Shown here: piece by piece, positions 8,804-18,642 of the stretch
Layout of the letters: each line of letters begins with the position of its first letter
Position numbering within the stretch: position 1 is the first letter of the stretch
Origin: Streptomyces sp. GKU 895
Lineage (GTDB): Bacteria > Actinomycetota > Actinomycetes > Streptomycetales > Streptomycetaceae
NCBI GenBank assembly: GCA_002027195.1
Contig: MWJO01000001.1
Location: 149,533-213,532, forward strand
Length of the DNA: 64,000 nucleotides
Direction: 5' to 3'
The notes under the pieces: generated by a model
What the model was told of the DNA's origin: nothing
Seen by the model: the letters and a program-made list of their open reading frames with translations, nothing else
Databases searched by the model: none
Made by a program: the position numbers and the translations under genes

Positions 8804-8923
8804 CCGGCCTCGCGCCACAACACCGACCGCCCCGCGCGGTCCACGCCGGCAGCGATGCCGGTGCCCACAGGTCGGTCCGCAACCGCGGCCGGATCGTACG
8901 TACGAAATGCAGGTGAGCCCCCC

Positions 8924-9985
8924 ATGAATCATCAAGACACCACCGGCCAGGCCCGGTTCCGCTCGATCACGACGATCGAGGACCTGCGCGAGCACCTGCA
9001 GTGGGCCATCGAGCTGGAGCACGCCACGCTGCCGCCCTACCTCACAGCCCTCTATTCGCTCGACCCCGAACGGAACGCCCACGCCGTCGAAGTGGTCAGC
9101 AGCGTGTTCGTCGAGGAGATGATCCACCTCGCGCTGGTGGCGAACCTCCTGAACGCGGTCGGCGGGCAACCTCGCGTCGACACCCCGCGGATACTGTCAC
9201 CGCATCCGCGGCCCATGCCGCACGCGGACCCCTCCATGCAGCTGTCCCTGCTGCCGTTCGGAGAGGAGGCGGTCGCGATGTTCCTCCGCCTCGAACAGCC
9301 GGCCCACCCGGGCGACCCGGCGGAGGGCGACGCCTACATGACGATCGGTCAGTTCTACGACGCGGTCGAGAAGGGTCTGCGGCACCTGTGCGCCGAGCTC
9401 GGCGAGGAACAGGTCTTCACCGGTGATCCCGCTCGTCAGGTGGCCGCGGGACCCTTCGGGCACACCGGCGGGCGGCTGAGCCCGGTCACCGATCTCGCCT
9501 CGGCGCTCGCCGCCTTGGAGGAGATCGTGGAGCAGGGTGAGGGCGCGGCGCGTGTCGACGTGTGGGACGGGGACATGGACATGTTCCACCCGCAGAGCAA
9601 GGCCGTCTCGCATTATTACCGCTTCCAGGAGCTCGCACAGGGCCGGCGCTACCAGCCGGGGGATACACCAGAGACGGGGCCCACGGGGGAGACGCTCACC
9701 GTGGACCCCGCCGGGGTGCGCCCGATGCGGCCCAACCCGCGGCTGGAGGACCATCCGGAGGGCAGTGCGATCCGCACGGCGCAGGAGGCGTTCAACATCG
9801 CGTACGGCAAGCTGCTGCAGCTTCTGGAGCAGGCGTTCAACGGCAATCCCGCGATGCTCGGGGTGTCGGTGGGCACGATGTACGCGCTCAAGGGGCAGGC
9901 ACAGAGCCTGATGGCGATGCCCGACGGCGAGGGCCTGACCGCGGGGCCGACCTTCGACTACGTCGCTCCCGAAGATCGCGGCTGA
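8924..9985 (+). CDS. ferritin-like domain protein (VioB/iminophenyl-pyruvate dimer synthase-like)
   Basis: 353 residues. The N-terminal half carries a four-helix ferritin-like diiron fold. Candidate ligands are the Glu/His pairs in AIELEHATLPPYLTAL (about residues 28-43) and EEMIHLALVANLL (about 63-75), with further acidic positions in the EGDAYMTIGQFY helix and beyond. This matches the ferritin-like family found in VioB-type proteins. Pairing with YceI behind one ECF promoter suggests an oxidative or metal-stress role, but the reaction is unknown. The ATG at 8924 is preceded by AGGTGAG. Two hairpins follow the stop. Confidence 0.75.
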   Translation: MNHQDTTGQARFRSITTIEDLREHLQWAIELEHATLPPYLTALYSLDPERNAHAVEVVSSVFVEEMIHLALVANLLNAVGGQPRVDTPRILSPHPRPMPHADPSMQLSLLPFGEEAVAMFLRLEQPAHPGDPAEGDAYMTIGQFYDAVEKGLRHLCAELGEEQVFTGDPARQVAAGPFGHTGGRLSPVTDLASALAALEEIVEQGEGAARVDVWDGDMDMFHPQSKAVSHYYRFQELAQGRRYQPGDTPETGPTGETLTVDPAGVRPMRPNPRLEDHPEGSAIRTAQEAFNIAYGKLLQLLEQAFNGNPAMLGVSVGTMYALKGQAQSLMAMPDGEGLTAGPTFDYVAPEDRG

Positions 9986-10000
9986 ACCGTGCACACATGC

Positions 10001-10082
10001 TGGCCCCCTGGACCGATGGTGCAGGGGGCCACGAACGTGAATGCGGCTTGGGGGATGCAGCATGCCTGCGCCCCCAAGCCGC
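10001..10082. terminator. tandem bidirectional terminator hairpins
   Basis: Two perfect stem-loops: 10001-10010 with 10022-10031 (10 bp), and 10043-10054 with 10071-10082 (12 bp, GCGGCTTGGGGG arm). They sit between the convergent ferritin-like and hydrolase genes. Confidence 0.75.
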
Positions 10083-10123
10083 GTTGCCCATGGGTCAGCG
10101 AACGGTCCGAGCTGCTGCCTCGA

Positions 10124-10939
10124 TCACCCCGGCGACGTCGGCGGGTGGGAGACACTCACGGCGTGCGATGCCCGTACGCGCGTGATGTGGGCGTGCGCGC
10201 GCTGTGCCATGAAGACTTGGGTCTGCGCCGGGATGTTGCGGTCCTGGGTGGCGACCACGGCCCAGGAGGGGATGTCCTTCCAGCCGGGCTCGGAGGCGTC
10301 GTCCGCCAGCGCGGCATTGGTGATCGGGCGCTGCGTGACGGCCATCAGGTCCGTGGTGTTGCGGGGGACATCAGCGGCGAACTGCTGCTGGAATTTGCTC
10401 GGGTCGATCGTCAGGTCCGCGTCGTGGGAGCCGTCCGGCAGGGTGACGGGCACCGAGCGAAGAGCGTCACCGAGGGTGCTGCCGGGGAACTTGCCCGCCA
10501 ACTCGGCAGCGCTCTCTCCCTTTTCGGGGAGGAAGGCGGCGACGAACACCAGGGCCTTGACGTTGGCGGCGTCGTGGGCGGCGTCGCTGATCACCGAGCC
10601 GCCGTAGGAGTGTCCGGCCAGGACCACCGGGCCGTCGATGCCGGCCAGGACCTCCTTGAGGTAGGCGGCGTCGTTGTCCAGCCCACGCAGCGGGTTGGCC
10701 GCGGCGACGACGGGGTAGCCCTCGTGCCGCAGCTTCCTGATGACGCCGTTCCAGCTGGTGGAATCGGCGAACGCGCCGTGTACGAGCACGACCGTGGGCT
10801 TCTTCTCGCCGTCCGTCGCGGACGTGCTCCTGTCGGCGTGGGCGGGGACGACGGCCGTGGCGATGAGGGCGGTGGCGACGGAGGCGGTGGCCAGCAGGGA
10901 GAGGGGGGTGCGGACCCGCTGGTAGGTGGAACTGCGGTT
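10124..10939 (-). CDS. exported alpha/beta hydrolase (C-terminus frameshifted)
   Basis: 271 residues as read. The N-terminus is a signal peptide (hydrophobic LLATASVATALIATAVV then AHA). The rest is closely related to the hydrolase at 27274-27993: VLVHGAFAD oxyanion loop, GHSYGG serine elbow and ASHAVSVS histidine loop. The frame ends early after HPPTSPG. Restoring one base in the CCCGCCGAC run near 10150 gives ADVAGVIEAAARTVR and a stop at 10095, matching the relative's C-terminus, so a one-base loss is likely. I start at the ATG 10939 (GGGAGGCCC-type region upstream); the promoter at 10983-11009 gives a ~34-nt leader. Confidence 0.8.
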   Translation of the reverse strand, partial: NRSSTYQRVRTPLSLLATASVATALIATAVVPAHADRSTSATDGEKKPTVVLVHGAFADSTSWNGVIRKLRHEGYPVVAAANPLRGLDNDAAYLKEVLAGIDGPVVLAGHSYGGSVISDAAHDAANVKALVFVAAFLPEKGESAAELAGKFPGSTLGDALRSVPVTLPDGSHDADLTIDPSKFQQQFAADVPRNTTDLMAVTQRPITNAALADDASEPGWKDIPSWAVVATQDRNIPAQTQVFMAQRAHAHITRVRASHAVSVSHPPTSPG

Positions 10940-10982
10940 CATGGGAGGCCCTTTCGGGAAACGGTGTGTTGTCACCTTCAAG

Positions 10983-11009
10983 GACCGTGCGTGTGTCGCG
11001 AGTGTGACA
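10983..11009 (-). promoter_or_regulatory. ECF41-type promoter of the exported hydrolase
   Basis: TGTCACA-N16-GGTC on the minus strand, directly upstream of 10939. Confidence 0.75.
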
Positions 11010-11011
11010 CT

Positions 11012-12652
11012 TTATATCTCTAGGTCTTTATTGCTCGTGAAGTGATGTTCGCCAGTAATTTCCCGGTACTGCTGGACGGTGGGCTTGAGGATCTGTGTTC
11101 CCTCGCCGTAGAAACCGCGACTGAGTCGCGCCCGCAGTCGGCGCGCCCTTCCGTTCGCGTGGCCGTCTTTGTCGCGTTGTCCGGGATCGAGGGGCCTGTA
11201 CTGCTCGTGCATCGTGAGGGCATGGCGTTCGTAGGGGTCGAGGGGTTGGTGCACCTCGATGTACCCGCCGTGCGGCAGGCGCTTGATGACGCCGGTCTCG
11301 CGGCCGTACAGGACCTTGTCCCGATCACGGCGTTGCAGGCCCAGGGCGATGCGCTGGGTGACGAGGAACAGGGCGACCGGTACGGCGAACAGGGCGATGC
11401 GCACCGTCCAGGTGACCGTGTTGACAGACATGTGGAAGGTCACGGCGATGATGTCGTTCGCGGCGCCGAGCAGAGCCACCAGGTAGACGCCGAGCCATGC
11501 CACGCCGAACGCCGTGCGCACGGGCCGGTTGCGTGGCCGTTCCAGCAGGTGGTGTTCGCGGTCGTCGTCGGTGACCCAGCCCTCGATGAACGGGTAGGCG
11601 CCCATGACGAGGAAGAAGCCGAGGCCGGCTAGGAGAGGGATGAGATTGTCCAGGGCCAGGGTGTGGCCCCAGAAGTTCACCTCCCACCCGGGCATGACAC
11701 GCAGCAGCCCGTCGGCGATGCCCATGTACCAGTCGGGCTGGGAACCCGCGGAGACCTGATCGGCGCGATAGGGGCCGAACTCCCAGACGGGGTTGATCTG
11801 GGCGATCGCCGCGATGGTGAAGATGACCCCGGCGACCAGGCAGAAATAGCCGCCCGCCTTGACGACATACACCTGCATCGGCAGGCCGACGACGTTTCGC
11901 TCCGTACGGCCGGGCCCCGGGTACTGGGTGTGCCGGTGGCGGTGCCCGAGGAAGCCGTGGAAGGCGACGAGCGCCAGCATCAGGGCCGGAATGATCAGGA
12001 CGTGGATCAGGTGGAAGCGGGGCACCAGGTCGTGCCCGGGGAACTCGCCGCCGAACAGGAACATCGACAGGTAGGTGCCGACGATCGGTACCGACAGCAG
12101 TGTCCCGTTCACCACGGCGAGCCCGGTCCCCGACAGGAGGTCGCCGGGGAGGTCGTAGCCGGTCAGACCACCGAACATGCCGAGGACGAGCAGGGCGAAA
12201 CCGGTCACCCAGTTCAGCTCGCGCGGCTTGCGGAAGGCGCCGGTGAAGAACACGCGCATCAGATGGGCCAGCAGGGCGGCGACGAAGATCAGCGCCGCCC
12301 AGTGGTGGGCCTGGCGGATGAGCAGGCCGCCGCGTACGTCGAAAGAGATGTGCATCGTCGAGTCGAACGCCTCGGACACCAACTGGCCGCGCAGGGGAGC
12401 GTAACTGCCGTTGTAGACGACCTCGTTCGACGACGGGTGGAAGTAGAACGTCAGATACACACCGGTGATGAGCAGCACGACGAAGCTGTAGAGACAGATC
12501 TCGCCCAGCAGGAACGACCAGTGCTCCGGACGGGCCCTCCGTGTGCCGGTCGTGGTGGCGGGCCCCGTACCCATCCGCGTTCTCGCCCACTGGGCGAGTC
12601 TGTCACCGCTACGGCTGCCCGCCGTGGTGACCGGTTCGATTGAATCGCTCAT
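11012..12652 (-). CDS. qcrB: cytochrome bc1 complex cytochrome b subunit, orphan QcrB paralogue
   Basis: 546 residues, the normal actinobacterial QcrB length. It is the diheme membrane subunit that oxidises menaquinol. Multiple membrane helices are evident (LYSFVVLLITGVYLTFYF and others). Histidines occur in the first helices (MHISF, QAHHWAA) and in HLIHVLIIPALMLALVAFHG. The actinobacterial HRHTQYPGPGRTERNVVG segment follows, then the extended C-terminal tail. The usual partners qcrC and qcrA are absent, so this is a stand-alone second copy. Its promoter matches the ECF motif perfectly, with a leader of about 100 nt. It may swap into the bc1-aa3 supercomplex under the inducing stress. Confidence 0.9.
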   Translation of the reverse strand: MSDSIEPVTTAGSRSGDRLAQWARTRMGTGPATTTGTRRARPEHWSFLLGEICLYSFVVLLITGVYLTFYFHPSSNEVVYNGSYAPLRGQLVSEAFDSTMHISFDVRGGLLIRQAHHWAALIFVAALLAHLMRVFFTGAFRKPRELNWVTGFALLVLGMFGGLTGYDLPGDLLSGTGLAVVNGTLLSVPIVGTYLSMFLFGGEFPGHDLVPRFHLIHVLIIPALMLALVAFHGFLGHRHRHTQYPGPGRTERNVVGLPMQVYVVKAGGYFCLVAGVIFTIAAIAQINPVWEFGPYRADQVSAGSQPDWYMGIADGLLRVMPGWEVNFWGHTLALDNLIPLLAGLGFFLVMGAYPFIEGWVTDDDREHHLLERPRNRPVRTAFGVAWLGVYLVALLGAANDIIAVTFHMSVNTVTWTVRIALFAVPVALFLVTQRIALGLQRRDRDKVLYGRETGVIKRLPHGGYIEVHQPLDPYERHALTMHEQYRPLDPGQRDKDGHANGRARRLRARLSRGFYGEGTQILKPTVQQYREITGEHHFTSNKDLEI

Positions 12653-12764
12653 GTCATTCCCACCATCAACACATCACCGGAAGCGCCTTGCGGCCGGGTC
12701 TGCGCAACGAAACGGTGCATGGCGGCGAGCTGCCGCGTCGGGTTTCGTTGCCCTCATCGGAAAG

Positions 12765-12791
12765 GACCGAGAAAGTGGTGAAAATGTGACA
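12765..12791 (-). promoter_or_regulatory. ECF41-type promoter of qcrB
   Basis: TGTCACA-N16-GGTC on the minus strand, about 110 bp upstream of the qcrB start. Confidence 0.75.
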
Positions 12792-12828
12792 TGACATCGT
12801 AAGACACGATCACGACGAGATGTCTTGA

Positions 12829-13095
12829 TCAAGACGCTCTCGCGCCGACCCCCTCGACGTTCTTGCGCGCCGAGCGCCGTCGTGTCGCGCGGCGCTCGCT
12901 CTCCGTCGTGCCACCCCAGATGCCCTCGACCTGCCCGACGTCCAGCGCCCACTGCAGACAGCGCTCCCGCACGGGGCACCGGGCGCACACGGCCTTCGCC
13001 TCGTCGATCTGGACCAGCGTCAGACCCGCGGTGCCGATGGGGAAGAACAGATCGGGGTCGACATCCCGGCAAGCCGCTCTCTCGCGCCAACTCAT
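12829..13095 (-). CDS. WhiB-family iron-sulfur transcriptional regulator (WblE/WhiB1-like)
   Basis: 88 residues with the four iron-sulfur cysteines: one in RAACRD near residue 9, the C-x-x-C pair in VCARCPV, and RCLQW. The GIWGG turn and a basic C-terminal tail (TRRRSARK) for DNA contact follow. The LFFPIG motif and short length are closest to WblE/WhiB1. Such proteins bind the primary sigma factor and sense O2, NO or redox state. A perfect ECF promoter with a ~33-nt leader places it within the regulon, so the cascade may extend to genes without the motif. Confidence 0.9.
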   Translation of the reverse strand: MSWRERAACRDVDPDLFFPIGTAGLTLVQIDEAKAVCARCPVRERCLQWALDVGQVEGIWGGTTESERRATRRRSARKNVEGVGARAS

Positions 13096-13137
13096 GGCAG
13101 CGCCTCCTTATTCGTCGCGGATGCCTCTCATGCAACT

Positions 13138-13164
13138 GACCGTCCGGAGGGAGGCCCTGTGACA
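13138..13164 (-). promoter_or_regulatory. ECF41-type promoter of the WhiB gene
   Basis: TGTCACA-N16-GGTC on the minus strand, ~33-nt leader. Confidence 0.75.
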
Positions 13165-13259
13165 TTCCATGGCGGAGAGCAACGATGTGAAAAATACAGT
13201 GTGACAACAGGCACAATGTCTTGAGTGGGGCTCCGGGGACGCCGCACCATCTGGGAGTT

Positions 13260-14186
13260 GTGAACGCCACACAGGGCCCGAGGCCCCTTCCCAGTCCAGC
13301 CGTCGATCCCCGGGACCCCCTCTCCCCGGGCACCCACACCCTCGTCGTCCGGCACGGTACGGCCGCCGTCGACCAGCGCTACCACGTCGCCGGAACCGGC
13401 CCGGTGTGCGTCGCCCACTCCGGAGGGCCGGGCATCGGCTGGGAGTACCTGCGCATGCCCGAGCTGGAGCACAGCATGACCGTCGTCTACCTCGAGCCGG
13501 TCGGCACGGGCGACTCGGGCCGGCTGTCCGACCCGCGCGACTACACCCTCGCCACCTACACCCACTTCCTGCACGCGGTGATCGAGCACCTGGGCGTCGC
13601 CGAGGTGGCTCTGCTGGGCCACTCCCACGGCGGATTCGTCGCCCAGCGCTACGCCCTCGACCACCCCGAGCGCCTGGCGTCCCTCGTCCTGTACGACACC
13701 TCACCCATGACGGGAGAGGAGTTCTGGGCGGCCGCCGTGGCCAACATGACCGGCTTCGTCCAGCGGCACGCCGACGAGCGGCCGGAAGTAGCCACCTACA
13801 TCGTGGGTCTCACCACGCGACTCGACCGGTCCGACGACGCCGGCGCGACGAAGATGCTGCGCACCATCTCCCCGGCCTACTTCCACGACTACTGGGGCCG
13901 CGAGGAGGAGTTCGCGGCCGGGCGGGCGTCCCTGCGTATGTTCGCGGCACCGGCCTGGGGCGCGGAGCCTCCGTTCGACGTCCGCGGGGAGCTGTCCCGG
14001 CTCGCCGTCCCGACGCTGGTCCTGGTCGGCGACGACGACTTCATCTGCGGGCCGCGCTGGGCACACATGCTGCACCGGCTCCTTCCCGACGCCCGGCTGG
14101 TGATCCTGGAGAAGACGGGCCATCTCGGGCACATCGAGCGTCCCGAGATGTTCACGGCGGCCGTACGCGACTTCCTCAGCGAATGA
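13260..14186 (+). CDS. alpha/beta hydrolase of the proline iminopeptidase type
   Basis: About 308 residues. A proline-iminopeptidase-like HSGGPG oxyanion motif, a GHSHGG serine elbow (near residue 120), a C-terminal VGDDDF aspartate and a KTGHLGHIE histidine give a complete triad. The family includes prolyl aminopeptidases and related amidases; the exact substrate is unknown. The start is uncertain: GTG at 13260 is used, a TTG at 13221 is also open, and neither has a well-spaced ribosome site. Its 3' end overlaps the convergent MarR gene by 11 bp. Confidence 0.75.
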   Translation: MNATQGPRPLPSPAVDPRDPLSPGTHTLVVRHGTAAVDQRYHVAGTGPVCVAHSGGPGIGWEYLRMPELEHSMTVVYLEPVGTGDSGRLSDPRDYTLATYTHFLHAVIEHLGVAEVALLGHSHGGFVAQRYALDHPERLASLVLYDTSPMTGEEFWAAAVANMTGFVQRHADERPEVATYIVGLTTRLDRSDDAGATKMLRTISPAYFHDYWGREEEFAAGRASLRMFAAPAWGAEPPFDVRGELSRLAVPTLVLVGDDDFICGPRWAHMLHRLLPDARLVILEKTGHLGHIERPEMFTAAVRDFLSE

Positions 14187-14691
14187 CCGTACGGGCTTCG
14201 CCGTCGCCGGTGAGGAACTGCCGCAGGAGCGGATCCGTGTCCTGTGAGCCGAGATCGCGGACCGCGTCCCGGACGGCCTGTTCGTAGCGGGACGAGGTGC
14301 GGCGCAGTGCGGCGTGTCCCGCCGGGGCCAGCAGTATCTGCACGCCGCGCCGGTCGTGGTCGACGGCGCTGGAGATGATCAGGCCCTGTCGGCGCAGGCG
14401 TGCCATCAGCCTGCTTGTGGCGGACTGACTCAGGCCGAGCCTGGTGGCCACGTCCCCGAGCCGCAAGGGTTCGGCGTCCGCGGCGGAGTGGCCGCCCATG
14501 TGGCGCAGGGCCTGTACTTCGCTCACCCCGAACCCGGTCTCCTCGCGCAGCCGCCGTTCCACCGTCGCCTGGACGCGGCGGTGGAGGCGGTCGAGGGCGT
14601 CCCATCGGTCGGTCGCGCAGGACTGCGTGCGGTCGTCGGCGGAGCCGGGGCGTCCTTCGCACACCACGTCCCCGTGCGCCGTGCCGGTCAT
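14176..14691 (-). CDS. MarR family transcriptional regulator
   Basis: 171 residues. A winged helix-turn-helix spans about residues 55-125: the RLGDVATRLGLSQSATSRLMARLRR recognition segment, then a DHDRRGVQ wing, with dimerisation helices at both ends. The ATG at 14691 overlaps the stop of the upstream ECF gene as ATGA, so the two are translationally coupled. This unusual sigma-MarR pairing suggests the MarR protein modulates the sigma factor's targets or its own operon. Confidence 0.85.
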   Translation of the reverse strand: MTGTAHGDVVCEGRPGSADDRTQSCATDRWDALDRLHRRVQATVERRLREETGFGVSEVQALRHMGGHSAADAEPLRLGDVATRLGLSQSATSRLMARLRRQGLIISSAVDHDRRGVQILLAPAGHAALRRTSSRYEQAVRDAVRDLGSQDTDPLLRQFLTGDGEARTVIR

Positions 14692-15419
14692 GCGGTGGCC
14701 CGGTGGGACGGCGCACCGTCGCGTGCGGCCGTTCCCTCGCCGGAGTACGGCGTGTCCTGGCCGGTCAGCACGTGCTCCAGATGGCCGAGGTCTCCGGTGC
14801 GGGCGGCGGTGAAGATCGCCTGGACGAGCCGTCGATGGGTGGCCGCGTCCACGTGCTGCCGGTGCCGCCGGTTGTTCAGTCGGTCCTGGGCGCGGGAGAC
14901 CTGCTGCCGTGCGTTCCCCACGGACAGGTGGAGCAGGTCGCCGATCTGGGTGTACGAGTAGCCGAACGCCTCGCGCAGCACGTACGCCGCGCGCTGGTTG
15001 GGGGTCAGGGTCTGCAGAAGCAGCAGAACGGCATGCTCCACCGAGTCCTGGCGTTCTGCGAGGGCCTCCGGTGTCGTCCCGGTGTCCGTGGACTCCGGCA
15101 GCCAGGGGGTGGCACTGGACTCGCGGCGCCTGCGCGCCGACTGCAGCACGTTGATGGCGAGCCGGACAGTCGTGGTGCGGAGCAGCGCACCGGGGTCGGC
15201 GACGACGGTGCGATCCGTGCCTTGCCACCGCAGCCACGCCTCCTGGATGACGTCCTCGGCTTCGCCGGGATCTCGGAGAATCCGATTGGCGATCTTGAGC
15301 AGTCCTGGCCGGATGCGGCCGAACACGGAGGCCGCGTCGTTGAGTTCGACGGGCGCGGCAGTGATGGACATCATCACCGGCTGGGGACTCTGCCGGATTG
15401 CGATCACAGATGTGTCCAC
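14688..15419 (-). CDS. ECF41-like sigma factor with truncated SnoaL domain
   Basis: 243 residues. Region 2 reads EAEDVIQEAWLRW; a WLPES linker follows; region 4 has LTPNQRAAYVLREAFGYSYTQIG. Only about 45 residues of the SnoaL extension remain (through GDLGHLEHVL), followed by a short unrelated tail. The DGGG and NPDK boxes are absent. The start is GTG 15419 with AGAGGAG six bases upstream, better than a TTG further out. In studied ECF41 proteins partial loss of the extension changes activity, so this could be a constitutive form. It is coupled to the MarR gene, and no TGTCACA promoter is upstream. Confidence 0.85.
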   Translation of the reverse strand: MDTSVIAIRQSPQPVMMSITAAPVELNDAASVFGRIRPGLLKIANRILRDPGEAEDVIQEAWLRWQGTDRTVVADPGALLRTTTVRLAINVLQSARRRRESSATPWLPESTDTGTTPEALAERQDSVEHAVLLLLQTLTPNQRAAYVLREAFGYSYTQIGDLLHLSVGNARQQVSRAQDRLNNRRHRQHVDAATHRRLVQAIFTAARTGDLGHLEHVLTGQDTPYSGEGTAARDGAPSHRATA

Positions 15420-15879
15420 GATCGGCTCCTCTGCTGGTTGGGGATCGGCGGCTTCCCTCACCGCCGACACCAACTTCGCGCCGACACGGGCACTGCCGCG
15501 CCCCTGATAGACCGTGGGGCACCCCGTGGTCGTACCGTGGCCACCACGTGGCCAGGGCCGCCAACCCCCTGGCCCACGGGCCCTCGGAGGGGCCTGTCAT
15601 GCCCGGTCGCGCAGGCGCCTGGGGCCCGTCACCCCTGGTTCCGGGCGGCCCTGGGGGCCGTCGCCCCCTTGGGCCGTCACCCCGTGACCCCCCACGCCTC
15701 GGGTCTCTGGCCGGGTCCGGACCTCGACAGGGCCGGCCATGCGTGGTCCGGGGCCGCGGGCAGCGGCCAGGGGGCCGGGGCGCACGGCGTGGCGGGGATG
15801 CCGTCGGTGCGGCCCGCGCGGGCTCCCGACGGGGCGCGGCGCAGCACGCGGATCGCCCGGCGTAACGATTCGCCGGGGG
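15420..15879. other. GC-rich intergenic region, possible weak terminator
   Basis: No gene recognised. A small GGGGGC/GCCCCC hairpin at 15653-15668 may end transcripts of the LuxR-type gene. The rest is extremely GC-rich with short repeats such as CCGTGG. Confidence 0.35.
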
Positions 15880-18642
15880 TCAGGCGGGAGTCGCTGCACC
15901 GCCCGGCAGCACGGCGGTCAGCTGTTTGCGGGACCGGATCCCGAGCTTCGTGAACACCTTCCGCAGGTGCCACTCGATGGTGTGCGGGCTGAGGAACAGC
16001 TGCGCGCCGATCTCGAGGTTGGTCAGCCCTTCGCCGGCCAGCCGGGCGATCTGGGCCTCCTGGGGCGTGAGCGCCTCGTCGTGGCCGGTGGCGCGCCTGC
16101 GCACCGTCTCCCCGGCGGCCTCCAGCTCCCGGCGGGCGCGCTCGGCGAAGGCCTCCGCGCCCGCCCGGTCGAGGATCTCGTGGGCGCGGGCCAACTGGTC
16201 CCGGGCCTCGGCGCGGTGGTTCTCGCGGCTGAGCCACTCGCCGTACAGCAGCCGTGTGCGGGCGAGCGCCGTCCGCACCGGGGTGCTCTCCAGGCGGGCG
16301 ATCGCCTCCCGGTACAGGGCGTCGGCCGTGCCCCCCTCACTGATCAGGGCACGGGCTGCCGCGGAGGTGCCCGTCGCCCAGGCCGTGCCGCTGGCCTCGC
16401 AGATGGCCGTGAGGCGGTCGGCGGCCTCGACGGCGAGGTCCCGCTGCCCGCTGCGGGCCGCCGCCTCCACCAGCTCGGGCAGGGAGGACAGGGCCAGCCC
16501 CAGCTCCTGCGGGTACTCGCAGCCCTTGGCGGCGGCGGCGCAGGCCTCCTCGTACCGCCCGAGGCCGTTGTACAGCACGGCCAGCGCCCACTGGGGAGCC
16601 GTGAGCGTCTTTCCCTCACCGCTGAGGGTCCGGTCACCGGTGATCGTCGCGATCGCCCGCAGGGTCTCGGTCTCGCGGCCGCGCCAGGGTTCGATCACCA
16701 ACGCCCCGTAGTGTGCGAGGAAGTGGCTGCCGGTGGCCTCGCCGATCGTTACCGCCTCCGCGGCGAGCGAGTCAGCATCGTCCAGATCACCGGCGAAGAC
16801 CCGGTTCGCCAGCCGCAGCAGGAGCGCCGAGGGCAGCACGGACAGCGTTCCGGTCTCCCGGGCCAGACGGACAAGCTTGGCCGACAGACCGCTCCAGCTG
16901 TCGAAATCCCACACGTTGTGGGCCATGCGGCAGGCGAACGGGAGCCAGCCCAGCGACTGCTCCGCGGTGAATCCGCCGCACCGCAGCGTGCTCAGCGCAT
17001 TGCGCAGAATCGGGGCGCCCGCCGCGTAGCCGTCCGTGGTGGCCACGGCCAGGCCGTCCAGGAAGAGGTCGGTGGGGCCCGGGTGAGCCGCCGGAGGCGC
17101 GGTGCGTGCGGCCCGGGCAACCTCCTCGAGGCCGGGGCCGCTGGACACGCGGCCCGCGGTGAGGGCCGCGTAGAACGCGTCCCGGTAGGTCTCCCGGGCG
17201 ATGTCGGAGTCGAGCGGCTCGAACTCCCGGGCCGCCGTGAGCAGCAGCGGCACCGTGGCACCGGCACTGCGCGATCCGAAGGTGATCTGCCCGCGCAGCA
17301 GGCTGGCCTGGGCGTGCTGCAGAGGGTCGAGCGCGCCCATCTCGGCCACGTTGAGCAGCTCCAGCGCGGCGTCGAACGCTCCGGCGAGATACTTGGCCCG
17401 CGCCGCTGCCAGCGCTCTGCTGCGGCGGCGGGCGGGCTCGGGCGTCAGCTCGGCCGCTCGTTCGAGGAAGGCCGCCGACGCGCGATGCCGCCACGCGCCT
17501 GCGCGCGTTCGGCCGAGCGGGCCAGTTCTTCCGCCACGGCCTCGTCGGGCTCCGCCGTGGCGCGGGCCAGGTGCCAGGCGCGGCGGTCGGGATCGGACCG
17601 TGCGTCCGTGGCCTCGGCCAGTGCCCTGTGCGCCTCCCGGCGCTCGGCCGGTCCTGCCGCGCGGTAGACGGCCGAGCGCACCAACGGGTGCCGGAACTGG
17701 ACTCGCGTGCGCACTTCCAGCAGGTGCGCGGCCACCGCGGGGAGGCCTCGCTCATGGACACGCCAAGAATGTCGGCGGCGCGGCGCAGCAACGAGACATC
17801 GCCGACGGGCTCGGCCGCCGCGAGCAGCAGCAGCCGCCGTGTCTGCGGGGGGAGTTCCTCGACACGCAGGCTGAAGTTGTGCTCGAGCCTGCCGACGACC
17901 GGCCCCATCGACGGTGAGGCGTAGCCGCCCGCCAGTTCGGCCGCGGAGGTGCTGCGGGGCAGCTCCAGCAAGGCCAGTGGATTGCCGCGCGCCTCGGCGA
18001 GAATCCTGCTGCGGACCGGCTCGTCGAACCGGCCGGGAAGCACCGAGGCCAGCATGGCGCGGGCCTCGGGCTCGCTCAGCCCGCCGAGAGTGAGTTCGGG
18101 CAGCCCCTGCAGGGCGCGTTCGCCGTCCGCCTCGCGGACGGCGAAGATCAGTCCCACGCGCTCCGCCATCAGGCGCCTGGCGACGAACCCGACGATCTGG
18201 GCCGAGACGCCGTCGAGCCACTGCACGTCGTCGATGAGACAGATCAGTGGCGTCTGCTCAGCTACATCGGCGAGCAGGCTGAGGACCGCCAGACCCACGA
18301 GGAACCGGTCCGGGGGAATGCCCGCGCTCAGCCCGAAGGCGGTCTCCAGGGCCGTCCGCTGCGGATCGGGGAGGTGCCCGAGACGATCGAGGAAGGGCGC
18401 GCACAGCTGGTGCAGACCGCCGAAGGCCAGCTCCATCTCGCCTCGACTCCCGCCGCGCGCACCACGGTGCAGTCCTCGGCGGTCTCGGCCACGTAGTCCA
18501 GCAGGGCGGACTTGCCGATACCGGCCTCGCCGCGCAGTACAAGGACCGCGCTGTGGCCGTCGCGCACCTTGGCCACCTGCCGGTCCAGCACCGTCCGCTC
18601 ACTCTGCCGCCCGTGCAGGAAGCCCGGATTCTTGCCTTTCAT
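15880..18642 (-). pseudogene. LAL-type LuxR transcriptional regulator, interrupted by three one-base deletions
   Basis: Adding three bases gives one 921-codon gene. The start has a Walker A motif [13 protein letters not shown] (frame beginning at ATG 18642), then the ATPase body with LIDDVQWLD, a TPR-like middle, and a LuxR HTH at the end (LTPQEAQIARLAGEGLTNLEIG, then VFTKLGIRS). Each break is a one-base loss in a G/C context: near 18438 (GCG-GAG), 17745 (GCC-CTC) and 17483 (GC-GCG). All flanking sequence stays conserved, so these look like sequencing errors or a very recent loss. LAL regulators are ATP-dependent activators, often of secondary metabolism. No ECF-type promoter is seen. Confidence 0.8.

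Noticed and set aside
13199..13207. Second TGTCACA near the WhiB/peptidase intergenic region
   Set aside because: After 16 nt the sequence is GTTG, not GTC; not counted.
15880..18642. Programmed ribosomal frameshifting to explain the split LuxR genes
   Set aside because: Several breaks per gene in different runs, without a slippery heptamer or adjacent stem; one-base sequence losses are simpler.
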